Below are positions 1-8,734 of a stretch of 64,000 nt of DNA, one piece after another. This stretch comes from Porphyromonadaceae bacterium FC4 (GTDB lineage: Bacteria; Bacteroidota; Bacteroidia; Bacteroidales; Porphyromonadaceae): contig LT635553.1 in assembly GCA_900120395.1 (NCBI GenBank), positions 1,346,254-1,410,253 on the forward strand, given 5' to 3'. Every line of letters starts with the position of its first letter. Positions within the stretch are counted from its first letter, which is position 1. The position numbers and the translations under genes were made by a program. The notes below the pieces were generated by a model. That model was not told the origin of the DNA and searched no databases. It saw only the letters and a program-made list of their open reading frames with translations.

Positions 1-67
1 TGAGACACCGGGTGCCGTATATCCTATCCCGAAGACCTTTACCTTTGGTCTATCACTCAGCTTATGA
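1..67 (+). CDS. C-terminus of SusC/RagA-family TonB-dependent receptor (partial)
   Basis: Only the last 21 codons are in the window. In the frame starting at base 2 they read ETPGAVYPIPKTFTFGLSLS plus a final Leu and TGA at 65-67. A closing beta-strand of the form TFTFGLSL is typical of SusC/RagA outer-membrane receptors, which import oligomers with a SusD lid. The stop overlaps the next gene's ATG (ATGA), so the two are translationally coupled. The assignment rests on this ending and on the SusD gene that follows. Confidence 0.75.
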   Translation, partial: ETPGAVYPIPKTFTFGLSLSL

Positions 68-1467
68 CGACTATGAAAAGAATACCTATACTACTCTGCA
101 TACTTATGGTAGGGCTAACCTCGTGCAAGAAGTACCTAGATGTCAAGCCCTACGACCTTACGATTCCCACGACAGCTGAGGAGCACGCTGCGTTGCTTCA
201 GCTACATCTGGACAAGATTGACAGAGGAGATGATCAGCCTCTCCTCTTCAATGCTAGCCAGACCCTCAATTGGGATCTTTTTGCAGACAATTTCGAGTCC
301 GCCCTTACGACAGGCAGTCCCAATCTTCGACAATGGATAGGATTCACCCAGCAGACAACAAATACCCGGACTAGCTTCAAGTATCTCTATGAGATCATCC
401 GTGACTGCAACATTGTTATCTCCGGCATGCCGAATGATGGGAGTGATATTGCTCGAGATGCCTTTGGCACCGCATATACCATGAGAGGCTTGGCATACTA
501 CCAGCTACTAAGGCTCTACAGCCCTGCATTCAACTCCAGAGAAGATCAACTTGGTGTGCCACTGGTAAAAGAATTTGATATGGAGGCTCGTCCTCCACGT
601 GCCTCCTTTGCACAGGTTGCTAAGAGTATTGAAGATGATCTGAATAAGGCACTGACCTACCATGTGGATAATGCAGACTACCTCTTTACCGAGGACGTAA
701 CTCGCGGAATACTGGTGAGGCATTACTTCTGGACAGAACAGTGGGAAAAGGTTATTGCAACGGCAAAACCCCTTCTCGAGAAGTATCCTCTGCTGTCCGG
801 AGAAGCATATAAAGAGATGCTCACCTCAGTATCCAAAAAAGGGAACGTCTTGATCAAAGTACTCCAGATGTCCACCTCTGCCTCAGAAGCAGAGCGTTTT
901 GCTGACCTCAAGTACATACCGGTATCGGCTCAGTTCATCAACCTTTTTCCGGAAGAGGAGCGTGATCGGGATATCCGCTATGAACTATCTATCGATAAGA
1001 AAAGAATTGCCCAAAAGGTCGTCTTTCCGGGATTCCGTATGGCAGAGGTACACCTCATGGTTGCCGAGGCACACTACCACCTAGGGCAGAATGATCAGGC
1101 ACTCAGCATGCTCAATGCGCTCCGTGCAGCTCGCATAGCAGATGCCAAGCCTCTTACACTTCAGGATCTTCCAAACACCTGGAGCGACAGGCTCATCACT
1201 GAGGATGCTACAGGCAAGCCTCTCACACCACTTATCCGTGCGATCCTCACTGAGCGACGCAAAGAACTCTTTTTGGAAGGAGATCGCTTCTTTGAGCTCA
1301 AGAGAAATGGCAGTCCTGAGTTTTGGAAAGCCTATAACGGTGTGAAGTACACCACAAAAAAGTTCATGTACTGCTATCCCATCCCTCCCGAGGACATTGT
1401 CCGCCAGCCTGATTTAATCCAAAACGAGGGCTATCCTGAGTACACCATCGGTATGCCAAAGGCCTAA
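64..1467 (+). CDS. SusD/RagB-family nutrient-binding outer-membrane lipoprotein
   Basis: The surface lipoprotein partner of the SusC receptor just upstream; SusD-type proteins bind the substrate and act as a lid. The N-terminus is a lipoprotein signal with lipobox LTSC (Cys21). The body has the SusD features LGVPLV (about residue 160) followed by an alpha-helical TPR-like region. The C-terminal part carries the family motif ILTERRKELFLEGDRFFELK. At 467 aa it is somewhat shorter than many SusD proteins. The ATG at 64 overlaps the SusC stop; ATG 73 would remove only MTT and is equally possible. The substrate cannot be told: no glycoside hydrolase or peptidase is adjacent, so glycan or peptide uptake are both open. 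Confidence 0.9.
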   Translation: MTTMKRIPILLCILMVGLTSCKKYLDVKPYDLTIPTTAEEHAALLQLHLDKIDRGDDQPLLFNASQTLNWDLFADNFESALTTGSPNLRQWIGFTQQTTNTRTSFKYLYEIIRDCNIVISGMPNDGSDIARDAFGTAYTMRGLAYYQLLRLYSPAFNSREDQLGVPLVKEFDMEARPPRASFAQVAKSIEDDLNKALTYHVDNADYLFTEDVTRGILVRHYFWTEQWEKVIATAKPLLEKYPLLSGEAYKEMLTSVSKKGNVLIKVLQMSTSASEAERFADLKYIPVSAQFINLFPEEERDRDIRYELSIDKKRIAQKVVFPGFRMAEVHLMVAEAHYHLGQNDQALSMLNALRAARIADAKPLTLQDLPNTWSDRLITEDATGKPLTPLIRAILTERRKELFLEGDRFFELKRNGSPEFWKAYNGVKYTTKKFMYCYPIPPEDIVRQPDLIQNEGYPEYTIGMPKA

Positions 1468-1488
1468 CCACTGAAGAAAGAACAGATC

Positions 1489-1701
1489 ATGAAAAAGATA
1501 AAAGAAAACATCCAGCTCATCCTTATTGCTCTGGTAGTGGCGTGTGGACTCTCCGCATGTGTAAATATCAACGAGCTACCCCCTGAGATTGAGAGCTCAA
1601 TGAACGTCCAGATCAAGTTTCCGGATCCCCCTGCTCTGACTGAGGAAGAATCAGTAATTGTGAATCAGATCAAGCGGGAGTATGATGCAAATACTAAGTA
1701 A
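1489..1701 (+). CDS. Small lipoprotein in SusCD operon
   Basis: A 70-residue protein with a clear lipoprotein signal: hydrophobic stretch at residues 8-20 and lipobox LSAC with Cys24. The mature part is only about 47 residues, acidic and proline-containing, with no domain I recognise. It starts 21 bp after the SusD stop and ends 14 bp before the next lipoprotein, so it is almost certainly cotranscribed with SusCD. It could be an accessory subunit of the outer-membrane importer. No function is assigned. Confidence 0.75.
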   Translation: MKKIKENIQLILIALVVACGLSACVNINELPPEIESSMNVQIKFPDPPALTEEESVIVNQIKREYDANTK

Positions 1702-1715
1702 CGAATAAGGCGCAT

Positions 1716-2951
1716 ATGAAAAAGAATACTCTGCTCGTATTATCGGCTCTGGTAGGCATCCTGGTAGGTTGTCAGAACATTGAGCGAAACAGTACAGATC
1801 CACGACCACAGATAAACTTCTCCGGGGCGCAAATTTCGTACGCAATCCCTGATGTAGGTAAGTCCATCAAGATCCCGATAAAGCTGGAGTCGGCACCGAC
1901 ATCCGAAATAGGAGTAACCTGTGAACTAACAGGTCCACTGGGTAAGGACGAATACAAGGTTACCCCGGAGGTAGTCACCTTTACACCGACCAAGACAAGC
2001 GATACGGTATACGTCACCAACCTCAGCCACCAAAAGAGCAATATAGAGATGCTGCTCTCCATCCTGAAGGTACCTGATGGCTACCGTGAAGGGCTGATCA
2101 ACTACGTCACGATAGAGTTTGGCGGTAGTCCTATTGCGTTGTTCTCCGGCCGACAACTCACCATGAATCGTACCGGAACACCTGAAATAGTCCTCAAGGA
2201 CATCAATGGTAAATGGTTTTACTCCCCGGGAGAAACCGAGATTCAGGTAAAGGTAGATACCGAACGTAGCACTGCTATAGAAGGCGAACATTTCAAGCTC
2301 AATCCCGGGAACACGGTTACCGTCAAGAAACGCAATAAGAGCGCCACACTAAACGTAGAACGCCTCAAGTACGACCCTAATCACAACAAAATTTGTCTAG
2401 AGATTGTCCCACGCTCGGGTGTGGCTGTAGACGAAGTAGACAGCAAATGTGTACTGACCATCGAACCGCAAGATATGTCCGGCACATGGAAATACAAGAG
2501 CTTTTCCAACAAGTCTGATTTTGACTGGTTTGAGACCGCTCCTGCGATCGAAGGTCAAGAGGATGACGCTATAGTAATCACGAAGCGAGACGATGCTACG
2601 TACGACATTGATTTCCAAATCAACGGTACTCTCCGTCACTACTTTACTAAGGATACCCCTGCGGTATTCAAGCGTGAATTCATCAATGACGGAGGAATGG
2701 GTGAACACATCACTGAGTTTACTTTGGAGGGAATCAATGAAAACATCTCTCCAAACTTCCAATCCATCAGATCCGGTGTGGTAGGGTTTGGTCTCGGTAA
2801 GCAGGAAGATGGGAAGCGTGTCCTCACAGTCTATGTCTACGACATGATGCCCAAGGAGTATTTCCGAGGGACATACGACATTATGGCTGATGGAGTAACA
2901 GAATTTCCAATACTTGGTTTTGCTCCAAGATACATTTTTGTAGAGGAGTAA
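1716..2951 (+). CDS. SusCD-associated lipoprotein with beta-sandwich repeats
   Basis: A 411-residue lipoprotein (lipobox LVGC, Cys19). Residues about 30-135 and 150-250 look like two beta-rich modules of the Calx-beta/DUF4843 kind, with alternating hydrophobic strands and phrases such as VTPEVVTFTPTKTSDTVYV. The last 160 residues are a different beta-rich domain of unknown type. Lipoproteins of this kind commonly follow SusD genes and are presumed to be surface-exposed ligand-binding subunits. It is the last gene of this operon, followed by a hairpin terminator. The family name is an inference; the exported, beta-rich nature is visible. Confidence 0.7.
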   Translation: MKKNTLLVLSALVGILVGCQNIERNSTDPRPQINFSGAQISYAIPDVGKSIKIPIKLESAPTSEIGVTCELTGPLGKDEYKVTPEVVTFTPTKTSDTVYVTNLSHQKSNIEMLLSILKVPDGYREGLINYVTIEFGGSPIALFSGRQLTMNRTGTPEIVLKDINGKWFYSPGETEIQVKVDTERSTAIEGEHFKLNPGNTVTVKKRNKSATLNVERLKYDPNHNKICLEIVPRSGVAVDEVDSKCVLTIEPQDMSGTWKYKSFSNKSDFDWFETAPAIEGQEDDAIVITKRDDATYDIDFQINGTLRHYFTKDTPAVFKREFINDGGMGEHITEFTLEGINENISPNFQSIRSGVVGFGLGKQEDGKRVLTVYVYDMMPKEYFRGTYDIMADGVTEFPILGFAPRYIFVEE

Positions 2952-2977
2952 CTTGCAGAAAATTTGGTCATTGATAA

Positions 2978-3020
2978 GGATGGCTGGCCCTCTGAGTAGA
3001 GAGCCAGCCATCCTCGTTTA
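2978..3020 (+). terminator. Hairpin terminator of the SusCD operon
   Basis: Perfect 11-bp inverted repeat GGATGGCTGGC / GCCAGCCATCC (2978-2988 and 3003-3013) with a further CTCT/AGAG pairing in the loop, starting 27 bp after the lipoprotein stop. The T-tract is short. Confidence 0.7.
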
Positions 3021-3082
3021 TCTAGGGATTACTTGTTCAAGCACAAGATATGAACTCCCCTGCACTCTTAGACCTATACTAT

Positions 3083-3201
3083 AGGTCAAATCCTCCATGC
3101 TTCTTGCAGGACTCTGTCACGACGTCTCCTCTGTTTCCCTTAGCTATCGTGATCATGCTGCCGCCATGGCTCTGAAAAAGTTCCACGTAGGGATCCATCC
3201 G
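3083..3201 (-). pseudogene. Fragment of a second class I fumarase gene
   Basis: Read on the minus strand this about 119-bp piece encodes an uninterrupted run of about 39 residues starting [14 protein letters not shown] and ending near [11 protein letters not shown]. It matches residues about 443-482 of the intact fumarase 240 bp away at nearly every position, with differences such as D/E, M/T and S/D. The DNA is similar but not identical to 3609-3730, so it is a diverged paralogue and not a fresh copy. There is no fumarase sequence on either side. The rest of 3014-3270 holds nothing I recognise. Confidence 0.8.
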
Positions 3202-3273
3202 TCCTGCTCCCTTTTACATAACAAGAACAACACGACAGCCAAAACTGAGGGAGAACCACAAGCCCCCTGCCAA

Positions 3274-3348
3274 AGCTTTTTTTCTTCTATCCGTGAAAGG
3301 CTTTTCTTCTATCCGTGAAACCGATCGCTTCTATCCGTGAAACTTTTT
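3274..3348 (-). repeat. Variant copy of the dispersed intergenic repeat (three 22-bp units)
   Basis: Contains CTTCTATCCGTGAAA three times at about 22-bp spacing. On the minus strand the unit is TTTCACGGATAGAAG. It shares the ACGGATAGAAG core and the flanking A-run/T-run with the other seven copies in the window but lacks their GTTTCCAGTAGGAAAC hairpins. It lies between two convergent genes. Confidence 0.8.
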
Positions 3349-3375
3349 GCCTTGATACGAAGAGCGGAGTCCTAA

Positions 3376-3418
3376 CAAAAATACACAGTTGGAAAATAAT
3401 CCCAACTGTGTACTTTTT
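3376..3418 (-). terminator. Bidirectional terminator downstream of fumarase
   Basis: Hairpin with stem CACAGTTGG / CCAACTGTG (about 3384-3410). On the minus strand it is followed by TATTTTTGTT, as expected for the fumarase transcript; on the plus strand by ACTTTTT. Confidence 0.8.
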
Positions 3419-3436
3419 AAGGAGAGGTCACCTATC

Positions 3437-5053
3437 TCAGAGTTGCTTGAAAAAGTCGTTTCCTTTGTTATCCACAAGGATAAATGCAGGGAAATCCTCT
3501 ACACGAATCCTCCAGATGGCTTCCATTCCCAGCTCCGGGTACTCCAGTAGCTCAACCTCCTTGATTGAGTTTTGAGCAAGGATGGCAGCAGGGCCACCTA
3601 TACTACCGAGGTAAAATCCTCCATGCTTCTTGCAGGACTCAGTCACGATACTTCCTCTATTGCCCTTAGCTATCATGATCATGCTACCTCCGTGGCTCTG
3701 GAAAAGGTCTACGTAGGGATCCATACGGCTGGCTGTAGTAGGGCCGAAGGATCCGGATGGCATTCCCTCGGGTGTCTTAGCGGGGCCGGCGTAGTAGATC
3801 GGGTGATCCTTGATGTAGTCCGGCAGCTCTTCGCCGGCATCCAGGCGTTCTTTGAGACGTGCATGAGCGATGTCACGCCCTACGATGATGGTCCCGGTCA
3901 GGGACAAGCGAGTGGAGACAGGGTACTGATCCAGTTGCTTGAGTATTTCCGCCATCGGACGGTCTAGATCGACTTTTATACTCTTGCCCTCCAGACCTTC
4001 TCTGTACGCTTCGGGAATCAGGCGAGCAGGGTTGGTTTCTAGCTTTTCGAGCCATATTCCTTCACTGTTGATCTTAGCTTTTATGTTGCGGTCAGCAGAG
4101 CAGCTTACACCAATACCGACAAATACCGATGCACCGTGGCGTGGTAGGCGGATCACTCTCACATCGTGAGCAAAGTATTTACCGCCAAACTGTGCACCTA
4201 GTCCAAGCTTGCGGGTCTCCTCCAGGATGGCTTGCTCCATCTCTTTATCCCTAAAAGCATGCCCGAGTTCGTTCCCGTGATCTGGGAGCTCGTCGTAATA
4301 CCTTGTCGAAGCCAACTTCATGGCTTTGAGGTTGAGCTCAGGTGTCATTCCACCGATCACCACGCCGATGTGGTAAGGGGGGCATGCTGCCGTACCAAAG
4401 TGACGGATCTGATCCATAATATAGGGCAGCAGCGACTCAGGGTTGAGGACTGTCTTGGTCTGCGGGGAGAAAAAAGTCTTATTGGCAGAGCCACCACCCT
4501 TTGCTATACAGAGGAAGTGGTACTCGTCACCCTGACTGTGGAAGAGGTCAATCTGCGCCGGAAGGTTAGTGCCGGTATTGACTTCATCAAACATCGTCAA
4601 CGGTGCGTTTTGGGAGTAACGGAGATTATCCTCTTGATAGGTATCAAAAATACCGTTGGAGATGGCCTCTTGATCATCGAAGTCCGTCCATACTTGCTGA
4701 CCCTTGTATCCTAGGACGACAGCGGTACCGGTATCTTGGCAGAATGGGAGCTTGCCTTTTGCACTAACTTCGGCATTTCTGAGCAGAGTCAGCGCTACAT
4801 ACTTATCATTGTCGCTCGCATCGGGATCATTTAGGATGTCTACAAGCTTTTTCTGGTGCTCTGTACGTAGGAAGAAGGAGGCATCATGAAAGGCTTGCCT
4901 GGCCAGAAGGCGGAGTCCTTCGTAGTCTACCTTTACGATCTTCTTTCCTTCAAATTCGGTAGTGTGTACGTAGTCCTTGGTTAGGAGATAGTACTCTGTT
5001 TTGTCTTCCCCTACAGGGAATAGAGGTTGGTACTTGAATTCCTTTTTCGTCAT
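3437..5053 (-). CDS. Class I (iron-sulfur) fumarate hydratase
   Basis: Reversible hydration of fumarate to L-malate by the oxygen-sensitive [4Fe-4S] enzyme family of E. coli FumA/FumB. At 538 aa it has the usual full length with fused alpha and beta domains. The three cluster cysteines are visible as C105 (PFCQDTGT), C224 (AACPPYHIG) and C318 (GVSCSADRN), the same positions as in E. coli FumA. The C-terminal beta domain carries [14 protein letters not shown] and [12 protein letters not shown]. It sits downstream of the HU gene but is separated by a hairpin, so it is probably its own unit. With AspA in this window it links aspartate to malate or succinate. Confidence 0.95.
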   Translation of the reverse strand: MTKKEFKYQPLFPVGEDKTEYYLLTKDYVHTTEFEGKKIVKVDYEGLRLLARQAFHDASFFLRTEHQKKLVDILNDPDASDNDKYVALTLLRNAEVSAKGKLPFCQDTGTAVVLGYKGQQVWTDFDDQEAISNGIFDTYQEDNLRYSQNAPLTMFDEVNTGTNLPAQIDLFHSQGDEYHFLCIAKGGGSANKTFFSPQTKTVLNPESLLPYIMDQIRHFGTAACPPYHIGVVIGGMTPELNLKAMKLASTRYYDELPDHGNELGHAFRDKEMEQAILEETRKLGLGAQFGGKYFAHDVRVIRLPRHGASVFVGIGVSCSADRNIKAKINSEGIWLEKLETNPARLIPEAYREGLEGKSIKVDLDRPMAEILKQLDQYPVSTRLSLTGTIIVGRDIAHARLKERLDAGEELPDYIKDHPIYYAGPAKTPEGMPSGSFGPTTASRMDPYVDLFQSHGGSMIMIAKGNRGSIVTESCKKHGGFYLGSIGGPAAILAQNSIKEVELLEYPELGMEAIWRIRVEDFPAFILVDNKGNDFFKQL

Positions 5054-5140
5054 AAGATTTCTTCTGTACTATTTTATTTGTTTTCTTTGGTGTGTCCGCA
5101 GTTAGTTCTTGATTATGATTTATTCTTTGAAAGAAGACCA

Positions 5141-5193
5141 TACAAAAGGATGGTCCAAGAAGTTAGATCCAACCTCCGGGCCCATCCTTTGTA
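5141..5193 (-). terminator. Hairpin terminator of the HU gene
   Basis: Inverted repeat AAAGGATGG(G)CC / GG(A)CCATCCTTTT, read on the minus strand, about 150 bp after the HU stop and about 90 bp ahead of the fumarase start. T-rich sequence follows. The 290-bp gap between the two genes holds nothing else I recognise. Confidence 0.55.
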
Positions 5194-5345
5194 CTTGTTC
5201 TGGTCATTGAGTATCCCCTCATCGATCAACCTTCATCAGTCGCTATAGAGCGAAAGAGAGGGATACACGGGGTACTCTTATCATGTGCCTCTTCCACTTA
5301 TCTACTGCAAGTCATGCAACGACCGGGGAGAGACGGACACGATGA

Positions 5346-5624
5346 TCATTTCTTCTTGCGAAGGCTGAGAGCTGCACCAGGTTTGAACTTAACAACCTTA
5401 TGTGCAGGCACCTTGATCTTCTGACCGGGTTTTTGTGGATTGGTAGCCATACGAGCTGCACGCTCAGAAACAGAGAAGGTACCGAAGCCCAAAAGACGTA
5501 CTTCCTCGCCCTTCTTCATGCTCTCTGTAACAACCTCGATGAAAGCATCAACTGCCTTCTTTGCGTCCACTTTCGTGAAACCTGTTTTTTTGGCAATAGC
5601 TGCAGTAAATTCTGACTTGTTCAT
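5346..5624 (-). CDS. hup: HU-family DNA-binding protein
   Basis: A 92-residue nucleoid protein that binds and bends DNA as a dimer. It has the standard HU length and layout: helical N-terminus MNKSEFTAAIAKKTG, core RLLGFGTFSVSERAAR, and the flexible DNA-binding arm NPQKPGQKIKVPAHKVVKFKPG. The C-terminus ends in basic RKKK. It is a single-gene unit with its own promoter upstream (5729-5758) and a hairpin downstream. Confidence 0.95.
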   Translation of the reverse strand: MNKSEFTAAIAKKTGFTKVDAKKAVDAFIEVVTESMKKGEEVRLLGFGTFSVSERAARMATNPQKPGQKIKVPAHKVVKFKPGAALSLRKKK

Positions 5625-5728
5625 AATCTAGAGCTGTTTAGTTAAATAATATAAGTGAAAATTACGTACTTACATGTGATGACAAGGTCAATCTATTGGA
5701 AACCACTGCTTCACAATGAACTACTGCC

Positions 5729-5758
5729 CAAATATAGACCATTTTATTCATAATGCAA
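5729..5758 (-). promoter_or_regulatory. Bacteroidetes-type promoter of hup
   Basis: On the minus strand: -33 TTG (5756-5758), 19-bp spacer, -7 TATATTTG (5729-5736), matching the TTG/TAnnTTTG consensus. It leaves a leader of about 100 nt before the HU start. The remaining 5760-5961 shows no feature. Confidence 0.7.
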
Positions 5759-5961
5759 GCATTTTTCCGAAGAAAATCGCAAAAAACCCCTAATATGCCA
5801 CCTAACGAGCGATGATTAACACTTTTTAGCCAAGATTTCGCGCCGTATGAAGCACTTCGGCACTAGGCGAGCCCAAATTTTACTTTGTTGCTGGATTGGT
5901 CTACACAGTAGAGAAAACAACAACATAACATGGTTGCGCATACAACAGGGTGGTTTTTCTT

Positions 5962-6585
5962 TCAAAACTTCCCGTGAGTACTTTTTGAGGAAGATAAGAC
6001 TTTTTTTAGAGCTTGATAGAGCTGAGCCGTAGGAAGTCCCACCACATTATTGTAGCACCCACGGATCTCCGCAATCCCAACCGTCCCTATCCAATCTTGA
6101 ATGCCATAGCCACCGGCTTTATCAAGCACAGAGCACTCATTGACATAGTAGTTAATTTCATCTTCATCAAGCGACAGCATCCGTACATCTGTGGTGATTA
6201 CTTCGTGGTGCTCCAGTCCCTGGTGCCGTATCACGAAAGCAGAGTAGACCGAGTGCCACTGCCCGGAGAGTCTTTGGAGGAAAGACTTTGCCTCCATGAG
6301 TGTACGGGGTTTTTCAAGGACTTCTTGACCGAGGGCAACAATCGTGTCAGCGGTGATCAAGAGGTCGTGCTCTCCGATATAGGACATGAGCGCATCCGCT
6401 TTTCGCTTGGCCAATACCAATGGCAGCTCCCCCGGGAGCACATTGTCCGGATGGCTCTCATCAGCACGTGAGGGTATGACGACACAGTCAATCCCCATCT
6501 CACGGAGTAGCTCTACTCTCCTAGGAGACTGAGAGCCAAGGACGACACGCTTATCAGCAAGCAATTCTTTTATAGGCACTACCAT
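5962..6585 (-). CDS. maf: Maf-family nucleotide pyrophosphatase
   Basis: A 207-residue Maf/YhdE-type enzyme that hydrolyses non-canonical or selected NTPs (dTTP/UTP) to monophosphates. Visible motifs are the N-terminal GSQSPRRVELL, the acidic TADTIV motif near residue 80 and LDKAGGYGIQD near residue 155. It overlaps the upstream KdsC-like gene by 7 bp and so belongs to the DUF2520-KdsC-Maf operon. Exact substrate preference cannot be read from sequence. Confidence 0.9.
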   Translation of the reverse strand: MVVPIKELLADKRVVLGSQSPRRVELLREMGIDCVVIPSRADESHPDNVLPGELPLVLAKRKADALMSYIGEHDLLITADTIVALGQEVLEKPRTLMEAKSFLQRLSGQWHSVYSAFVIRHQGLEHHEVITTDVRMLSLDEDEINYYVNECSVLDKAGGYGIQDWIGTVGIAEIRGCYNNVVGLPTAQLYQALKKVLSSSKSTHGKF

Positions 6586-7103
6586 CCGAAAGCCCCCTCA
6601 TCGTTCATCCAGAGTCCCTGCGCCTTCATCACTTGCTCCAGGACCTCGCGTGCCACACCGTCACCACCTTTTGTCACACAGATATAGTCTGCAATAGCCT
6701 TCACTTCAGGGACTGCATCCGCCGGTGCAACAGCTATCCCCACGGCCTTCATTACAGGAATATCGGGGATATCATCGCCACAATAGATAATCTCCTCGGG
6801 TGCTATACCGGTCTTTTCACAAAAGTCATGCAGCAACGGCAACTTGATATTCGCCCACATGTATATATGCTGAATACCCAGAGCAGAATAACGTTGCCTG
6901 GTATGCTCTCCCCTACCCCCGGTGATGATACCCAGAGTAAGCCCACGCTTTGAGGCATTAGCTATAGCATAGCCATCTCGTACATTCGTGGTCCGGACCG
7001 GTTCGCCATGGGGATCAAGGGATATTGTCTGATGGGAGAGCACTCCATCGACATCAAAGAGCACTGCTCGTATACCGGACAGATCTCTAGTGATTGTACT
7101 CAT
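6579..7103 (-). CDS. HAD phosphatase of the KdsC (KDO-8-phosphate phosphatase) type
   Basis: A 174-residue HAD hydrolase without a cap domain, the size of KdsC, which makes KDO for lipopolysaccharide. The nucleophile motif is FDVDGVLS with D17 and D19; motif II is GIITGG; motif III is YCGDDIPDIPVM. It overlaps both neighbours (17 bp with DUF2520, 7 bp with maf), so translation is coupled. Assignment to KDO-8-P is by family resemblance; other small phosphatases of this subfamily are possible. Confidence 0.8.
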   Translation of the reverse strand: MSTITRDLSGIRAVLFDVDGVLSHQTISLDPHGEPVRTTNVRDGYAIANASKRGLTLGIITGGRGEHTRQRYSALGIQHIYMWANIKLPLLHDFCEKTGIAPEEIIYCGDDIPDIPVMKAVGIAVAPADAVPEVKAIADYICVTKGGDGVAREVLEQVMKAQGLWMNDEGAFGW

Positions 7104-7863
7104 GTATGGAAGCTGATAGGATTTTGTAGAGTTGAGCCAAATGGGGTTGTTTCTCCAGCAACTTCAAGTGCCGGTCCATGGTGAGGGTATCGTTACGCAC
7201 TGCGGGCCCGGTTTGGACTTGTGCGGGAGGTGCCAGCAGAGCTTTCCGAAGAGTCTCCCTCAGCAGCGGAGTGAGAGCCTCAAAAGGCACCCCGGTACCC
7301 TCCAGGCACTCATCGGCAAGAGCGTAGAAGTGGTTGACAAAGTTGCAGCCAAACACTGCCGCCAAGTGTACGCGCATCCGATTTTCACTCGACAGCTCTT
7401 GTACCTTATCGGTTCCAAGCAGGTCGGTGACTTGGTGGATCAGATCTGCAGCGTGCACAGTATTATACTCCACGAAAAAGGGGACCTCAGACATCACGAC
7501 GTCCCGATCCTTGGAGAACGTCTGCATGGGGTACAAGACCCCGTGATCTGGGATATCCCCGAGCACGTCCATGGGGGTGCTACCCGATGTGTGCAGTACT
7601 ACGGGAGAGAAATCACCCGGCAGCTCCTCAACCACCTCGGGTATAGCATTATCCGTTATGGAGAGGATCACGACATCAGCATCGGAGGCACACTCAAAGA
7701 ACGCAGAAAGCTCGTCAACAGCTTCACCTCCCACTTTCTCTGCCAACACACGGGCATGAGCCAACGAACGACTATACACCGAGACACACTCCGCCCCTCC
7801 CTTCACAAGAGCGACAGACAGGTGAGTGGCGACATTTCCACTCCCGGCAATTGCAAAAGTCAT
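7087..7863 (-). CDS. Rossmann-fold protein with DUF2520 domain
   Basis: A 258-residue protein with an N-terminal NAD(P)-binding Rossmann motif GSGNVATHL and a C-terminal helical DUF2520 domain, similar in plan to pyrroline-5-carboxylate reductase/ketopantoate reductase-like enzymes. It contains the phrase VVLHTSGSTPMDVL and NRMRVHLAAVFGCNFVNH, characteristic of the family. The substrate is unknown. It leads into kdsC and maf with a 17-bp overlap and follows the arginine decarboxylase gene after a 39-bp gap. Confidence 0.8.
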   Translation of the reverse strand: MTFAIAGSGNVATHLSVALVKGGAECVSVYSRSLAHARVLAEKVGGEAVDELSAFFECASDADVVILSITDNAIPEVVEELPGDFSPVVLHTSGSTPMDVLGDIPDHGVLYPMQTFSKDRDVVMSEVPFFVEYNTVHAADLIHQVTDLLGTDKVQELSSENRMRVHLAAVFGCNFVNHFYALADECLEGTGVPFEALTPLLRETLRKALLAPPAQVQTGPAVRNDTLTMDRHLKLLEKQPHLAQLYKILSASIHEYNH

Positions 7864-7902
7864 GGAGATACGATTATTTCCCCAGCGGTATTCGGGACTG
7901 TT

Positions 7903-8448
7903 TTACTTCTCCTCCTCTACTTCCGGCTGGACAAAGTCCATGAAGCAAAGTCCTGCCAGAGCGGTTCCGTACCTCTTTTCTATCGTGATGCCCTCCGTGA
8001 CAAAGTTGAGCTCACCCAAGTAGTACTGCGAGTAGGTCTTTTCGTGCAAGTCGGTGATCACACGCTGGAGACGCGACTCAAGCTCCTCGATACGGTAGCG
8101 TCCACTCACTTCGCAGACCAGTCCACCGATCTTTTCGTCAAAGTTTTCATCCTTATACATCCACGCATAGACCACGCCTGCCGAGACAAACTCGTCCTGT
8201 GTGCCGTGCGAAACGGCCATGATGGTCTTCAGCTCGGAGCCAAAAGGTGGCAAGTCAATCTCATCCATGGTCACCAACTTTGCCGTTGCGGGCAAAACAG
8301 AGGAGTAGACCATGATGTTGAAGTCCGATATCCCGGCATCATAAAGAGCCATGTGGTAGGAGCCCGCATGCATCTCTAGATCGGACTCGCCACTACCCTT
8401 GGTAATAAAAAATGTATTGGGAATGAGATTAGCTACTAGTTTGCTCAT
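7903..8448 (-). CDS. pdaD: Pyruvoyl-dependent arginine decarboxylase
   Basis: Converts arginine to agmatine, the entry to polyamine synthesis or acid resistance. The family makes its pyruvoyl cofactor by self-cleavage at a Ser-Ser bond, here most likely S49-S50 in NIMVYSSVLPA. Other family features are the early ITKGSGES and the glycine/serine-rich MAVSHGTQDEFVSAGV. At 181 aa it has the usual length. It heads the minus-strand cluster; a -7-like TACCTTTG lies about 90 bp upstream (8533-8540, minus strand) without a clear -33. Confidence 0.88.
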   Translation of the reverse strand: MSKLVANLIPNTFFITKGSGESDLEMHAGSYHMALYDAGISDFNIMVYSSVLPATAKLVTMDEIDLPPFGSELKTIMAVSHGTQDEFVSAGVVYAWMYKDENFDEKIGGLVCEVSGRYRIEELESRLQRVITDLHEKTYSQYYLGELNFVTEGITIEKRYGTALAGLCFMDFVQPEVEEEK

Positions 8449-8649
8449 AATACTTACTTCCTAATATTTTGTAAACACTAAAAACAGCGTGAATAGCATC
8501 AACCGGCCAAGTCACGACGTTTCTTCTTGATACAAAGGTACTAAAATACAGCATCATTAGCGACCATTCACCACCTATCCCTTCACGAAGCATGAGTCAG
8601 CAGAGAGCCTATGCAAGTATCGGCAGTGCATCAAATCAAAGTCCATCTC

Positions 8650-8679
8650 TTGGCAGTCCAACTTTTTTTCGTACATTTG
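8650..8679 (+). promoter_or_regulatory. Promoter of tRNA-Met
   Basis: TTG (8650-8652), 19-bp spacer, TACATTTG (8672-8679): a full match to the Bacteroidetes promoter pattern, 56 bp before the mature tRNA. Confidence 0.75.
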
Positions 8680-8734
8680 CACTCGAATGTTTGAGGCAGG
8701 CTTCTACGTCTTGCCTCATGCAATCAAACAAAAT

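Noticed and set aside
3097-3318. Plus-strand frame at 3097 and its look-alike at 3572-3967
   Set aside because: They resemble each other only because both are antisense to homologous fumarase DNA; the coding signal is on the minus strand.
7132-8379. A 415-codon plus-strand open frame
   Set aside because: It is antisense to the DUF2520 gene, running through the gap into the arginine decarboxylase gene; both minus-strand products are recognisable families and the frame has no known domain.
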